64,000 nucleotides of DNA from an endosymbiont of Escarpia spicata (GCA_003349915.1 QFXE01000010.1:203655-267654), one strand, 5' to 3'; counted from the first letter of the stretch, positions 40,630 to 49,302 are shown. The notes: generated by a model from the letters alone, not told the origin. Translations and numbers: made by a program.

Positions 40630-40888
40630 TGAGTTCAGTTCTTTCTGTGCCTCGCTGATCTTTGTAGTCTTCCCAGCCGTGAACGTGAGATTTCAGCAGC
40701 GTCTCGAAATCTTCACTGGCGATAAACTCATCATTGGCACCGCCACGCATGGACTTGGCTTCATCACGACCCAGCAGGCTGAAGCGCACCTTGATGGTGA
40801 ACTCATCGATCCTGCCGCTGCCGTCTGCCGATGGTGCGCCGATAATGACCGGCCAAAGCACCTCTCTTTTTTCTGCAAATTGAAACAT
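40583..40888 (-). pseudogene. Tail assembly chaperone, probably truncated at its 3' end
   Basis: Residues 1-75 look like a tail assembly chaperone that follows the tail tube gene: MFQFAEKREVLWPVIIGAPS, DEFTIKVRFSLLGRDEAKS, DEFIASEDFETLLKSHVHGW. After GWEDYKDQ the sequence turns into a basic, unrelated tail that runs 110 bases into the tape measure in another frame. The simplest reading is that a deletion junction lies at about 40655-40672. A programmed frameshift as in lambda G/GT is the alternative, but the downstream frame would then be the tape measure itself. Confidence 0.7.
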
Positions 40889-40901
40889 TCTTTTTCCTGT
40901 T

Positions 40902-41882
40902 TTAGATGGTTGCGACGGCGTTCTTCAGGGTGATCTGAAGCGCGCTTGTGCTGCCGCTGAGGTAGCCTTTGAACGACAACTGAACCAGGATTCCACCGGG
41001 ACCACTAATCTCGGGAGAGGTGCGCTCATACATCATCTGCTGGGCGAAGATCTCGATCGATTCGTTGCCTGCCGACCCCAAACCATCACCACGGGACAGG
41101 ATGACTTTGAAGCTGGTCTCTGTGCCATTGATTGCCTTGTTCAACAGCGTCGTTGAATCAAAAACGGCGGTCAGGCTACCGGTGATGGTTGCAAACCCTT
41201 CACTCAACTCTGACCGAATACCACCCTGCCCAACGGTATATCCGTCCTGATCCAGCGCATTATCGATATTGAGTGAGTTCTCTTTTACCGTCGCGATGCT
41301 CGATCCACCCTCTTCCAGGCTCATGGCCGTGGCAAAAAACGTGGTGTGGCCGTTGTCATCAAGTGACGCATCAAGTGACGCATCAAGCGGGGCGGAGTCG
41401 GCGGTCTCTTTTGAACCAACGATGTCAAAGCTGATCGTGCAGGGCCCCTCTTGTGGGAACGTCATCGCGGCGCCGTTGATGCGACAGCCGTTGTATCTCT
41501 GGTATCTGCCTGAGCCGGAAATGTTCGAGCCGTAATCCTTCTCCAGCACAAAACTGGTGGGCAGATCACCCAGGGTCATTGTGTGGACGTATGGACCGGC
41601 GCCGGTCGTGGCGTTGGTTCCCATCGTATGTTTGAGCAGCGTACCGATACTCTGTGCGCTCAGTTCCTGAGCCAGGGGACCCGCGACATTGATGTTGCCC
41701 TTGTCGGGTACGGAGCGCTCACGACTGCCTGTAAGGATCTCGCTATCGAGCAGGCTTTGCGATGCCTTTACGCCGCATGAGGTGAAATAGGCTTTCTGAC
41801 CAACTGGTGTTCCAGGGTCTACGCCGTAGGTGGATTCTTCGTAGATTGCAATCGTAGTTTGTGAGCCTCTGGCCTGTGGCAT
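40902..41882 (-). CDS. Phage major tail (tube) protein
   Basis: The 326-residue product begins ARGSQTTIAIYEESTYGVDP and has GSRERSVPDKGNINVAGPLA, HTMTLGDLPTSFVLEKDYG and FPQEGPCTISFDIVGSKETA, the pattern of lambda V-type tail tube proteins with an extended C-terminus. A 12-bp tandem repeat (41357-41387) encodes LDASLDAS in a surface loop. It precedes the chaperone and tape-measure genes, as expected. Confidence 0.85.
   Translation of the reverse strand: MPQARGSQTTIAIYEESTYGVDPGTPVGQKAYFTSCGVKASQSLLDSEILTGSRERSVPDKGNINVAGPLAQELSAQSIGTLLKHTMGTNATTGAGPYVHTMTLGDLPTSFVLEKDYGSNISGSGRYQRYNGCRINGAAMTFPQEGPCTISFDIVGSKETADSAPLDASLDASLDDNGHTTFFATAMSLEEGGSSIATVKENSLNIDNALDQDGYTVGQGGIRSELSEGFATITGSLTAVFDSTTLLNKAINGTETSFKVILSRGDGLGSAGNESIEIFAQQMMYERTSPEISGPGGILVQLSFKGYLSGSTSALQITLKNAVATI
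41357..41387. repeat. 12-bp tandem repeat (CATCAAGTGACG)2.6 inside the tail tube gene
   Basis: Two full units and seven bases of a third. The unit is in frame and adds four residues (LDAS-type) per copy, so copy changes would only lengthen a loop. Confidence 0.85.
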
Positions 41883-41896
41883 GATCGTGTCTCCTC

Positions 41897-42439
41897 TTAC
41901 TTGTTTCGGTAATACTGGATCTGATGAACCAGTTCGCGGCTCAGTCTGTCAGTGGCAAATCGGGAAAAGTCGCGTTCGTTGTACTTCCAGGCGTTCATCA
42001 TCGAAGGCCCCCACAACTCCTTTATCGGTAGATGCGACCGGCCTACCCTGCGGAACACGCCCCGATGCCGGCCGCTGCCCACATTCCGGATGAATGCGCC
42101 TTTGTATCGGACTCGACCGCCACGCTTCTTCGGCTTTGCCGTCACCATTCCGCTCTTCAGTGTTCGCGCACCCATGGCAGCAAGTGGAAAATGCGCACCG
42201 GATACATCAATCGCACCGAAAGCAGATCCACGCCGTGCCCGGTGGATCTTCAGCTTCTTTTTGAAATCCCCGGCCTTGACGTTGATGTCTTTGCGAATGG
42301 TCTTCGATGAATAGGTCACCAGGCCTGTCAGCGTGCGGTTTGTTGCTGTGACCTTTGCACGATCCAAATTCTTTGCGACGCTCTTCAGCTTGCGCCGGAT
42401 CGCCTTGCTCACCATCCTGTCGACCTTGACGGCGATCAT
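41897..42439 (-). CDS. Phage minor tail protein Z-like
   Basis: The 180-residue, very basic protein resembles the lambda gpZ family: KVTATNRTLTGLVTYSSKTI, AGDFKKKLKIHRARRG, GAFIRNVGSGRHRGVFRRVG and LPIKELWGPSMMNAW, the last being the best conserved motif. Such proteins help join or complete tails. It overlaps the preceding gene by 4 bases. Confidence 0.8.
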   Translation of the reverse strand: MIAVKVDRMVSKAIRRKLKSVAKNLDRAKVTATNRTLTGLVTYSSKTIRKDINVKAGDFKKKLKIHRARRGSAFGAIDVSGAHFPLAAMGARTLKSGMVTAKPKKRGGRVRYKGAFIRNVGSGRHRGVFRRVGRSHLPIKELWGPSMMNAWKYNERDFSRFATDRLSRELVHQIQYYRNK

Positions 42440-42882
42440 GTTCCGTAACTCCGGTCGTAGGTCACGACATAGGTGATACGGATACCCGCCACGCTGCCGC
42501 TATTTTCTGCGACCTGTGGCTCTTCTGAGCCGCGATAGTCGATGTAGTGAACGATGCCACCCAGGGTTTCGTCTGCCTGCTCAATGGCCTGCTTGATATC
42601 GGCTTCCAGCTGCAGGATCGCCGTCGTTGGTGCGTCCTGATCGTTCGTGTAGCCCTCGATATTGAAGGCCCGCTCATTGCGATAGCTCCGGCCGGTCAGG
42701 TGTTCGGTATCCTCATCACCCGACAATATAGTGATTACCGGGAAATCATCGCTGACCGGATCGAGGGTCAGTTCGCCCTGTTTGACGTTGTAGCCGGCAT
42801 CGGTGTTATATCCACCAGCCCGCTTGATGGCCTTGAGTCGGGTTTCGATTGCGGTCAAGCTTTGCTCCGGAACACTGCTCAT
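42436..42882 (-). CDS. Tail terminator/completion-like protein
   Basis: The 148-residue protein lies where lambda encodes tail-end proteins (U/Z region). It has SLTAIETRLKAIKRAGGYNT, DDFPVITILSGDED, YRNERAFNIEGYTND and GIRITYVVTYDRSYG, the layout of small tail terminators. Assignment rests mostly on position and size. It overlaps neighbours on both sides by 4 bases, so it is translationally coupled. Confidence 0.65.
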   Translation of the reverse strand: MSSVPEQSLTAIETRLKAIKRAGGYNTDAGYNVKQGELTLDPVSDDFPVITILSGDEDTEHLTGRSYRNERAFNIEGYTNDQDAPTTAILQLEADIKQAIEQADETLGGIVHYIDYRGSEEPQVAENSGSVAGIRITYVVTYDRSYGT

Positions 42883-43178
42883 CGAACCAGCACCTCGACA
42901 ACCCCATCGTCATCATTGACTGTCGGACCTATTTCGTAGACAACACCGTCGAATTTGATCTTCTGTCCACGCTTAGGCGTCGCAACCTCTGTTTTTTTGA
43001 ACTGCACATACTTGCGCCTGTCGGCAGCAAATGAGGAATACCCGACCAGTTCAATATCATCGTTCTCGATAATGGTTACGGCCTGCTCTTCTCCCGGTGT
43101 CGGGTAATAGGTTGCAGACACGCCAAACGATCTGAACAATGAAGCGTTCACTCGACTGAGTGAATCCGCCCAGGCCAT
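42879..43178 (-). CDS. Head-tail connector, FII-like
   Basis: The 99-residue beta-rich protein (VNASLFRSFGVSATYYPTPG, VQFKKTEVATPKRGQKIKFD, GVVYEIGPTVNDDDGVVEVL) has the profile of lambda gpFII-type head-tail joining proteins. It sits between the head module and the tail genes. The start overlaps the previous stop by one base. Confidence 0.65.
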   Translation of the reverse strand: MAWADSLSRVNASLFRSFGVSATYYPTPGEEQAVTIIENDDIELVGYSSFAADRRKYVQFKKTEVATPKRGQKIKFDGVVYEIGPTVNDDDGVVEVLVR

Positions 43179-43495
43179 TACAGGTCCCTCACGTAGAGCA
43201 TCGCGTCGCCTTCGATCAGGTCGCCGTTGGTGGTGACCACACGCAGTTTGATCCGGTAATTCTCGTCATCAGTGCCATCGGCGAATTTGCCCTGAACTTT
43301 TGTTCCGCTGGCAACCGGGCTGGTGATGGTGACAGTTCCAGTGCCAGGTGAAACCACCGCAGCAGCCAGGCTGGTGACGCTGGCGACGGTGTCACCACTG
43401 GCCAGCACGTCGACCAAGTCGATCTCCAGCACCCGCTCTTCATACGGCTGCTTTGTCAGTACCAGCAGGCCGGTATCTGGGTCGGTATAGCTCAT
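43178..43495 (-). CDS. Ig-like phage structural protein
   Basis: A 105-residue protein with an all-beta pattern, YEERVLEIDLVDVLASGDTV, GTGTVTITSPVASGTKVQG, YRIKLRVVTTNGDLIEGDAM. Similar small proteins with a BACON/Ig-type fold occur in head-tail regions. No specific function. It overlaps 43495-44253 by one base. Confidence 0.65.
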   Translation of the reverse strand: MSYTDPDTGLLVLTKQPYEERVLEIDLVDVLASGDTVASVTSLAAAVVSPGTGTVTITSPVASGTKVQGKFADGTDDENYRIKLRVVTTNGDLIEGDAMLYVRDL

Positions 43496-44253
43496 TAGAC
43501 TGTGGTCCCAGACTCACGCGGCGTAACGGTGGTATTTGTGGCAGCAGCGCCAGCAGCCAGCGTCAACTCAAGCCACACTCCCTGCCCTGCGCCTGCGGTG
43601 TGGTTCTGACTGTTCGCCACGTTCTTTGTAGTGCTGTCGAACGTGTAGGTTGCTGGAGCGGTCTGGCGATCATTACCGACGCCATTGGTATCGGTGCCAT
43701 CCAGAGTCGTCTCCAGTGCAAACGCAACATTGCCAGACGGGTCAGCCTGCTCGCTGATAGTTGCGCCTGTGAGTGACAAGACCGGATCGGTGTTTTTGAA
43801 AAACACTTTTTCGTAATATTTACGTTCCGCGCCGCCGGAGGCTTCAGCCGCCGCGTTATAGAACGGACGTCGGATCTCCAGGACGCCAGATTCAATACTG
43901 GCGATAGTCGTATCAGTATCCTGATCGCGCACAGTGATTGTGCCGGTATGGGCAGCACTGACAACGATTTTGAGAATACGCTCGAATGTCTCTGTACTCA
44001 GAACAACGGTCGTACCGTTGAGGCTCATTGCATCGCTGATCAACTCGCCTGCAGCATTGCGACCGTGGATAGTGACGGTTTGGGTGGTATCGCCAGCTGC
44101 ATCGGATACGATTTCCACCTGGTCGGTTGCGGCGATATCGGTAAACACGACGCGCACAGTGATATCAATAGCGCCGCCGATATTGGTTGGCGTGTCGTCA
44201 TCCGGCATCGATGCGCTGCCATAAACAATGATCTCTGATGCGTCTACTGGCAT
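43495..44253 (-). CDS. Phage structural protein of unknown function
   Basis: The 252-residue product is Thr/Ala/Val-rich and beta-rich (TVRVVFTDIAATDQVEIVSD, TGTITVRDQDTDTTIASIES, GQGVWLELTLAAGAAATNTT). GAGGAAAAGACC precedes the ATG. It lies between the repeat-stalk protein and the connector genes, so it is likely a virion surface protein such as a head ornament. I recognise no family. Confidence 0.65.
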   Translation of the reverse strand: MPVDASEIIVYGSASMPDDDTPTNIGGAIDITVRVVFTDIAATDQVEIVSDAAGDTTQTVTIHGRNAAGELISDAMSLNGTTVVLSTETFERILKIVVSAAHTGTITVRDQDTDTTIASIESGVLEIRRPFYNAAAEASGGAERKYYEKVFFKNTDPVLSLTGATISEQADPSGNVAFALETTLDGTDTNGVGNDRQTAPATYTFDSTTKNVANSQNHTAGAGQGVWLELTLAAGAAATNTTVTPRESGTTV

Positions 44254-44263
44254 GGTCTTTTCC

Positions 44264-45499
44264 TCAGTGCTTCTTTAATTTCCAGACGGCTGCACGGGCA
44301 GGCAACCGCCAAAGTGTTCCACGGGCATCGAGGCGCCAAACATCGACACCGCTGATAAATGCAGGGCCATCACCATCCCATTCAATAGGGATTATTTGGT
44401 CGCTGTTGATGGTGACGGCGCCGCGCCACTCGATCAGCATTTGTTTGTCTACGCCAATGCTGGCCAGCCATTCGAGCGCTGCAGCCTGATCTGCCACTAC
44501 GCCAATATCAAACGCCACCGGCACGGCCTGGTCGGTGACGATGGTCTGAATATGATCTGCCGGAATACCCTGATCTGACTGGATGGATGCTGACCAGTCG
44601 ATAGGCATCTGAGCGTCTGCATTGACGACCAGTGCGCCACTCCATTCGATTGGGGTTAGTTGGTCGGAATCTACCCCGCCGCTTGCACCAACAGGGATCG
44701 ATGAGTCTGACTGAATGACGGATCTGTGCTCAATTGGTGTCGCGCCATCAGCAGAGACTGGCAGGCTCCACGCTACGGGCAACGAATTATCCGACGAGAG
44801 GGCTGTCAGGAAATCCAGCGGCATGCCGGAGTCGGCACGAACATCTGCGCTCCAGTCGATTGCCATTGGCTGGTCGCTGTCGATGGTGGTTCCGCCGCCG
44901 GACGTGTCGTAATACTCGAAATTATCAGCGAGAAAAGCGTAGCTCGAGTAACCGGTCCCGCAACCAACACCAAGCGTGCCTTTCGCTGTAAGAACTGACG
45001 ATGTGTCGGTATGAGAAACCGTCACCTCGTTTGCACCACCAACATCAAATATAAATGTTAAATCTACATTCGCGCCGTTGGCAATCGCCTTGCATGTGCA
45101 ATCATAAAGTGTCGAACCGCTGGCAGTGATGCTTGAGCTGGCCATTGCCGACCAGCCACCAGCATTTCGTTTATAGATGTAAGCAGTGCCGCCTTTCAGA
45201 AAATAGAAATACGCATTAGTGTCGTCAGTGCTGTACTGAACCGCACGTAAAGCAACGCCGCAAAAGCCAACATTATTTGACAGCTTGATCCTGACTTCTT
45301 CGTCTGCGTCCGTGATCAATGTCGGGTCGATGCCCGTCATCGAGCACTTACCGCTACTATCTGCGGTGTATCCGTCTAATTGGTTACTGACTAACTGAGC
45401 ACGCGAACCAGAGCCACCGACAAACTCAGTCCACAAAGATCCGGTATCACCAAGATCCTCATTAGACCGAGTAAAATTGTCTGACTCTTGAAGGGCCAC
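44264..45499 (-). CDS. Virion fibre with a lectin-like head and tandem D...PIEW repeats
   Basis: The 411 residues divide in three. Residues 1-200 look like a concanavalin/laminin-G jelly roll (LWTEFVGGSGSRAQLVSNQL, VGFCGVALRAVQYSTDD, LADNFEYYDTSGGG). Residues 207-380 are about nine degenerate repeats of 16-19 residues with a pattern D-x2-x-P-I-E-W-x6-V-x2, for example SDQLTPIEWSGALVVNAD. Residues 385-411 hold VWRLDARGTLWRLPARAAVW. The start is GTG 45499. Placement in the head module suggests a head fibre and not a tail fibre; a stalk carrying a glycan-binding domain is inferred. Confidence 0.7.
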   Translation of the reverse strand: MALQESDNFTRSNEDLGDTGSLWTEFVGGSGSRAQLVSNQLDGYTADSSGKCSMTGIDPTLITDADEEVRIKLSNNVGFCGVALRAVQYSTDDTNAYFYFLKGGTAYIYKRNAGGWSAMASSSITASGSTLYDCTCKAIANGANVDLTFIFDVGGANEVTVSHTDTSSVLTAKGTLGVGCGTGYSSYAFLADNFEYYDTSGGGTTIDSDQPMAIDWSADVRADSGMPLDFLTALSSDNSLPVAWSLPVSADGATPIEHRSVIQSDSSIPVGASGGVDSDQLTPIEWSGALVVNADAQMPIDWSASIQSDQGIPADHIQTIVTDQAVPVAFDIGVVADQAAALEWLASIGVDKQMLIEWRGAVTINSDQIIPIEWDGDGPAFISGVDVWRLDARGTLWRLPARAAVWKLKKH

Positions 45500-45500
45500 T

Positions 45501-45887
45501 TTACTGAACGTCTTTCAGATAGAAATCAGACATAACGCCCTTCATCCATCGAACAAGATCCCGAACGATCGCCCTGGATGACGGATGAAAAACCTCAAAC
45601 ATTGTTCGAGTATCAAAGCCCGACAAAGATAAAAATTTATCGATACGTGCTCTTTGATCTGGACTGAGAGTGACCAGCAGATCATCCAGTTTCATTGGAT
45701 CAATCAGGATAATATCAGGGTCGACAGATACAGCAGCTAAATCAGTGTCGGCAATTTCAATATCAGTTAGGGCAAAACCTCTGGCGTTCACTCCTGAATG
45801 TTGCGTTGTTACTGTATAACGACCAGTAGCTGCTTCATCAGCGAGGCTACCCAGTGGTACCAGTTTTGAGAATGCGTAGAGTCTCAT
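45501..45887 (-). CDS. Phage hypothetical protein, head module
   Basis: The 128-residue product contains FALTDIEIADTDLAAVSVDP, LDDLLVTLSPDQRARIDKFL and FHPSSRAIVRDLVRWMKGV. A helical C-terminal part follows a beta-rich N-terminal part. No family recognised. It overlaps 45884-46399 by 4 bases (ATGA) and ends one base before the fibre gene region, so all three are co-translated. Confidence 0.65.
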   Translation of the reverse strand: MRLYAFSKLVPLGSLADEAATGRYTVTTQHSGVNARGFALTDIEIADTDLAAVSVDPDIILIDPMKLDDLLVTLSPDQRARIDKFLSLSGFDTRTMFEVFHPSSRAIVRDLVRWMKGVMSDFYLKDVQ

Positions 45888-46399
45888 GGCACCGGCTGCT
45901 GAATAGAGGTTGGGCGGGGGATGATCTCAAACGAACCGTCGCTATAGACTTTGACTCGCCATAGTTCCACGCGCTCTGGTTGGGTTGGTAAGGGGGGTTG
46001 TGTGAGTACATCGACTGTCATGTCAGCAGCCACCACCTGGGGCGGCGCTTTGGCTTTTGGACTCTGCGCACCATAAGCCCAGATAGAGACCTCACAATCG
46101 TATATACCTGGGCCGTTCATCAGGATGCTGCCGATGGGTACCGCGTATGCTGCGCCAGTCGTTGCTCTTTGAAGCAGAGGGGCAACTTTTACGGTGTAGA
46201 GCGTTGTGCCGTCTGTGCAGTCGGCAGTTACCTCATCATGACCCACCGCATCATAAACAAAAGCCATTTCGCCAGCGGGTTGGGGTGCGGCAGTTGCATA
46301 GGACTGCCACCCCAGTGACAAAATAACTATTACCAATGCGGCAATCGCAAGGCGCGTGATAAACCACTCAACCGGCCCTTCTTTCCCGAATTCACCCAC
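45884..46399 (-). CDS. Phage membrane-anchored hypothetical protein
   Basis: After a short charged start there is one membrane segment (FITRLAIAALVIVILSLGWQ) ending in YATAAPQPAG, which could be a signal peptide or anchor. The remaining 130 residues are beta-rich and end in a Pro/Gln-rich tail (PPLPTQPERVELW). GTG 46399 is preceded by AGGAG at nine bases. A membrane protein inside a head operon is unusual; a lysis, envelope or moron function is possible. Confidence 0.6.
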   Translation of the reverse strand: MGEFGKEGPVEWFITRLAIAALVIVILSLGWQSYATAAPQPAGEMAFVYDAVGHDEVTADCTDGTTLYTVKVAPLLQRATTGAAYAVPIGSILMNGPGIYDCEVSIWAYGAQSPKAKAPPQVVAADMTVDVLTQPPLPTQPERVELWRVKVYSDGSFEIIPRPTSIQQPVP

Positions 46400-46417
46400 G
46401 ACTTATAACTCCTGTTG

Positions 46418-46546
46418 TTACGTTTTCAGCATCAGAACGAAAAACACAATAGACAGAACTGCAACTAAAACGGCCAGTACCTTATTCGCGAGCGGTACGT
46501 TGTGCCTGAACTTTGTATTCGACGATGAACAATCGGTTGCTGACAC
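46418..46546 (-). CDS. Small single-span membrane protein overlapping the next gene
   Basis: A 42-residue frame starts at GTG 46546 with GGAG nine bases upstream and ends at 46418. The second half is a membrane helix (VLAVLVAVLSIVFFVLMLK). It overlaps the 3' end of 46482-46754 in another frame. The nested arrangement of two membrane proteins recalls holin/antiholin or spanin pairs, but no motif proves it. Confidence 0.4.
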   Translation of the reverse strand: MSATDCSSSNTKFRHNVPLANKVLAVLVAVLSIVFFVLMLKT

Positions 46547-46754
46547 TATTAATCACTCCGCTTAGTTGTTTGATGTCTTCGGCACATTCACTATCACCCG
46601 ATTTGCGCGCCTTCCTTTCCTCTGCGCCCTGTGTGCCGGTGTATGGATCTGGCCTGGAAGGTTTGATCCATTGGGTGCTCAGTGAGCCAGTACTTCCTGT
46701 CAGGGCCGCCAGCAGAATCAGCACCCACGGATTTAGCTGCTTTTCCTCGGCCAT
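46482..46754 (-). CDS. Phage small membrane protein
   Basis: The 90-residue product has one N-terminal membrane segment (WVLILLAALTGSTGSLSTQW), a charged linker (GAEERKARKSGDSECAEDIK) and a short coiled-coil-like end (VINSVSNRLFIVEYKVQAQR). This is the build of inner-membrane spanin-like or holin-associated proteins, though no family is recognised. It is placed between the decoration protein and 45884-46399. Confidence 0.6.
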   Translation of the reverse strand: MAEEKQLNPWVLILLAALTGSTGSLSTQWIKPSRPDPYTGTQGAEERKARKSGDSECAEDIKQLSGVINSVSNRLFIVEYKVQAQRTARE

Positions 46755-46845
46755 TTGTGTGTTCCGTTATTTGTCGCAATTGGTCTTTATTCAGCTCCTG
46801 ACGAATGGAGCCCCGTCCCTGGGGCTGGCTGCTGAGTGTTTACGA

Positions 46846-47205
46846 TCAGATGCCGGTACCTGCGCCAGGAGTGAGCATTACGACGGCGGTGGTATCGCCA
46901 CTTGCTGCTGCCTCGAAGGCAATGCCTGCGGTGGTGACATCTCCAGCTGCGGTAGTGATGCCCTTACCGAACGCGCTGGCGGATGCGTCCCAATCGACTG
47001 CATCACCCTGGTTCCAAGCAGTGCCTGCAACTTTGGCAATAGTTGCAAACACGCCGGTAATCCGCACAGAACCGGTGGCACTTGCGGCAATGTCGGCAAG
47101 CGCTACACCGACCATGTCGTTGATGGCGATAACGTCGCCACTGGATACCGCAGAGCCTGCGGTGTACTCGATGACGTTGCCGTCCTGCTGATATTTGGTG
47201 GTCAT
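46846..47205 (-). CDS. Capsid decoration-like protein (DUF2190)
   Basis: The 119-residue product has KYQQDGNVIEYTAGSAVSSG, VIAINDMVGVALADIAASA and VRITGVFATIAKVAG, the pattern of DUF2190 proteins that follow phage capsid genes and resemble lambda gpD-type cement proteins. GAGGAAAGATC precedes the ATG. It is next to the protease-capsid fusion gene, consistent with decorating the capsid. Confidence 0.8.
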   Translation of the reverse strand: MTTKYQQDGNVIEYTAGSAVSSGDVIAINDMVGVALADIAASATGSVRITGVFATIAKVAGTAWNQGDAVDWDASASAFGKGITTAAGDVTTAGIAFEAAASGDTTAVVMLTPGAGTGI

Positions 47206-47265
47206 GATCTTTCCTCGTTATGAATTTGGCTCAAGCGGGGTGTAAGCCCCGCGTCAGGTTATGGA

Positions 47266-49302
47266 TCAGGCGCCAGGGTTCTTACCCATGGCGCGGTGAT
47301 CAGCAGCCTTGGCAGCGGCATCGATGGCGACCTTGAACTCAACGCCGTCAACAGACCATCCGGCCTGCTGCTCCAGGCGAGGCTGGCTCTGTCCATCGAG
47401 GTAGCCGACTACAACGGTGTCGTGCATGTTGGGGTTGCCAGCGCCGTACCAGACGCTGGAACTTGCGGTATCCAGACGGGCATCGGAGATGACCTCGAAG
47501 GTGCCGCGCACGCTGTTGGGTACGGTGTTGTTTTTGCTCGATGCGCCCACCTCAAACTCTGAGTTGGCGACCACGTTGGCGGTACCCTCAAGCGCAACCG
47601 GGCAGAGCAGATAAGCCATGCGCAGGTTGAGCGCATTATCACCGTTGCCATCGGTCTGCAGCGCCATGGCGACGCGCATGGCATCAACCGAAGCGGTGTT
47701 GATGCCGGCACCGGTCAACAGGTTGTTATGTGTGGCATGGAACAGCGCCACAGTGTCGGCCATCGCGGCATTCGCAGTCAGCACGTTGTAGACGATATCG
47801 CCGACCTTGCGAATAGCGGCACGGCCCATCTTGCGCGGGACATCGGTGAACGCCTGGAGCTGATCATTGATGATGGTCTGGCGAGTGATGCCGAACAGGC
47901 GACCATAGGTAGCCAGCTGGATGTTTTCACCACGGTCAGTGAAAGAACCATGCTTGTACTCGCCGCCATCCTTGATCTCTGCAAGATCAGAAAATGTGGA
48001 GAGGCCGACAAGTTTGGAGGAACGGAAGTCGGAGAGATCGACCGTGCGGGTCCATCTCTGAAAGGTTTCTTCAGCCTCTTCGTAACCCAGCAACATGGAT
48101 TTGTTCGCCACATCTGCAAGCAGGTTATCGAAATCACCGGAGGTATGGGTGAAGGCAGCGGAGACCATCTCCATCTTTCCCATGCTGCCGGTACGGATGC
48201 CGTCCAGTTCCAGGCTTGCGCGGGCCAGTTCCAGCAGGGTGTGACCGCGGAACTCGTTGCCTTTTTGGTCAGCGTCGTTGGCGATACCAGCACGAACGGC
48301 CAGCGCCAGGGAAGCGCCTGTGCGGAACTTCTCAACGGCAGTGGCGCCGCCTTCGATGCGCTCGATCTTGCCCAGCGGCTTTTCATCCGCAGCCAACACC
48401 TCAAGTGCCTGATCACGCGCCTGGGCTACGGTGCTAGCAGGATCTTTGATGGCAGCATGATAAACCGCCATTACAGCATCGTTGTCCTTGAAAGACGCGA
48501 ACACCTGATCAAGCTCTTCGTTGCGATCAGTGATGCGCTTGAGCTCTGCGGCCTGGGCGGCAGCCTGAATGTCAGCGACATTATCGGTAACGTCGACAGG
48601 CTTGATATCAGCCGCCTGATTTTCGATTTTCTTTGGCATGGGTTTAACCTCATGTTTGTTGAAAGCGGCGGCTGCCGCTGGAAGGTTGGTGAATCGTGAA
48701 AGGTCATGACGGGCAGCAATGGCAATGGCGCTTGTGGCCTCATCGATCAGTCCCGCTTCCACCGCTTCAGATGCAGTGTAGTAGTGATCGACGCCATCCT
48801 TCAATAGAGCTAGGGCATCATCGTAGGTAATGCCGTCACGCACATAGGCATTTGCCATTGCTTCGGCATGTTTATCGAGATCATCAGCAGATTTTCGCAA
48901 CGCTTCTGCATTCCCGTCGGCAATAGTCATGGGTGCGTGGATCATCAGCAGTGCGTTATCTGCCATGCACACGGTATCGCCCGCCATGGCGATAAGTGAG
49001 GCGATTGAAAAGGCAACGCCATCAATATTGGTAATGATGTGGGCCTTATGGCGACGCAGCGCGTTGTGGATAGCCAAGCCATCGGAAACGATGCCGCCGT
49101 ATGAGTTGACGTGAACGTTGATCTCTTCTGCATCCAACACCTTGAGTTCTTCAATCAACGCCTTGGCGGTCACGCTTTCTTCGGCCCACCAACAGTCGCC
49201 GATATCACCGTAGATCAGTACCTCGGCAGATTCGGCGCCCTTGGCCGCGCGGACTTCAAACCAGTCACGCTTGGCGACGGTTTTCATCTTCTTTCTCTTC
49301 AT
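47266..49302 (-). CDS. ClpP-like prohead protease fused to major capsid protein
   Basis: Residues 1-200 are a ClpP-type head maturation protease: VNSYGGIVSDGLAIHNAL, the nucleophile Ser in DGVAFSIASLIAMAGD and the His in ALLMIHAPMTIA. A scaffold-like helical region follows (about 220-320, rich in Ala/Glu/Lys). The C-terminal half is capsid: FDNLLADVANKSMLLGYEEA, FGITRQTIINDQLQAFTDVP, AMADTVALFHATHNNLLTG. Protease-scaffold-capsid fusions of this kind are known; the protease probably frees the capsid during maturation. The gene overlaps portal by 38 bases. Confidence 0.88.
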   Translation of the reverse strand: MKRKKMKTVAKRDWFEVRAAKGAESAEVLIYGDIGDCWWAEESVTAKALIEELKVLDAEEINVHVNSYGGIVSDGLAIHNALRRHKAHIITNIDGVAFSIASLIAMAGDTVCMADNALLMIHAPMTIADGNAEALRKSADDLDKHAEAMANAYVRDGITYDDALALLKDGVDHYYTASEAVEAGLIDEATSAIAIAARHDLSRFTNLPAAAAAFNKHEVKPMPKKIENQAADIKPVDVTDNVADIQAAAQAAELKRITDRNEELDQVFASFKDNDAVMAVYHAAIKDPASTVAQARDQALEVLAADEKPLGKIERIEGGATAVEKFRTGASLALAVRAGIANDADQKGNEFRGHTLLELARASLELDGIRTGSMGKMEMVSAAFTHTSGDFDNLLADVANKSMLLGYEEAEETFQRWTRTVDLSDFRSSKLVGLSTFSDLAEIKDGGEYKHGSFTDRGENIQLATYGRLFGITRQTIINDQLQAFTDVPRKMGRAAIRKVGDIVYNVLTANAAMADTVALFHATHNNLLTGAGINTASVDAMRVAMALQTDGNGDNALNLRMAYLLCPVALEGTANVVANSEFEVGASSKNNTVPNSVRGTFEVISDARLDTASSSVWYGAGNPNMHDTVVVGYLDGQSQPRLEQQAGWSVDGVEFKVAIDAAAKAADHRAMGKNPGA

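Noticed and set aside
40583..40695. Programmed frameshift between chaperone and downstream frame, as in lambda G/GT
   Set aside because: The downstream frame is the tape measure itself, the shift would have to be +1 or -2, and no clear slippery sequence was found; deletion explains the short tape measure as well.
47728..48699. 323-residue plus-strand frame inside the protease-capsid gene
   Set aside because: The opposite strand encodes recognised protease and capsid motifs; the plus frame has no recognisable domain.
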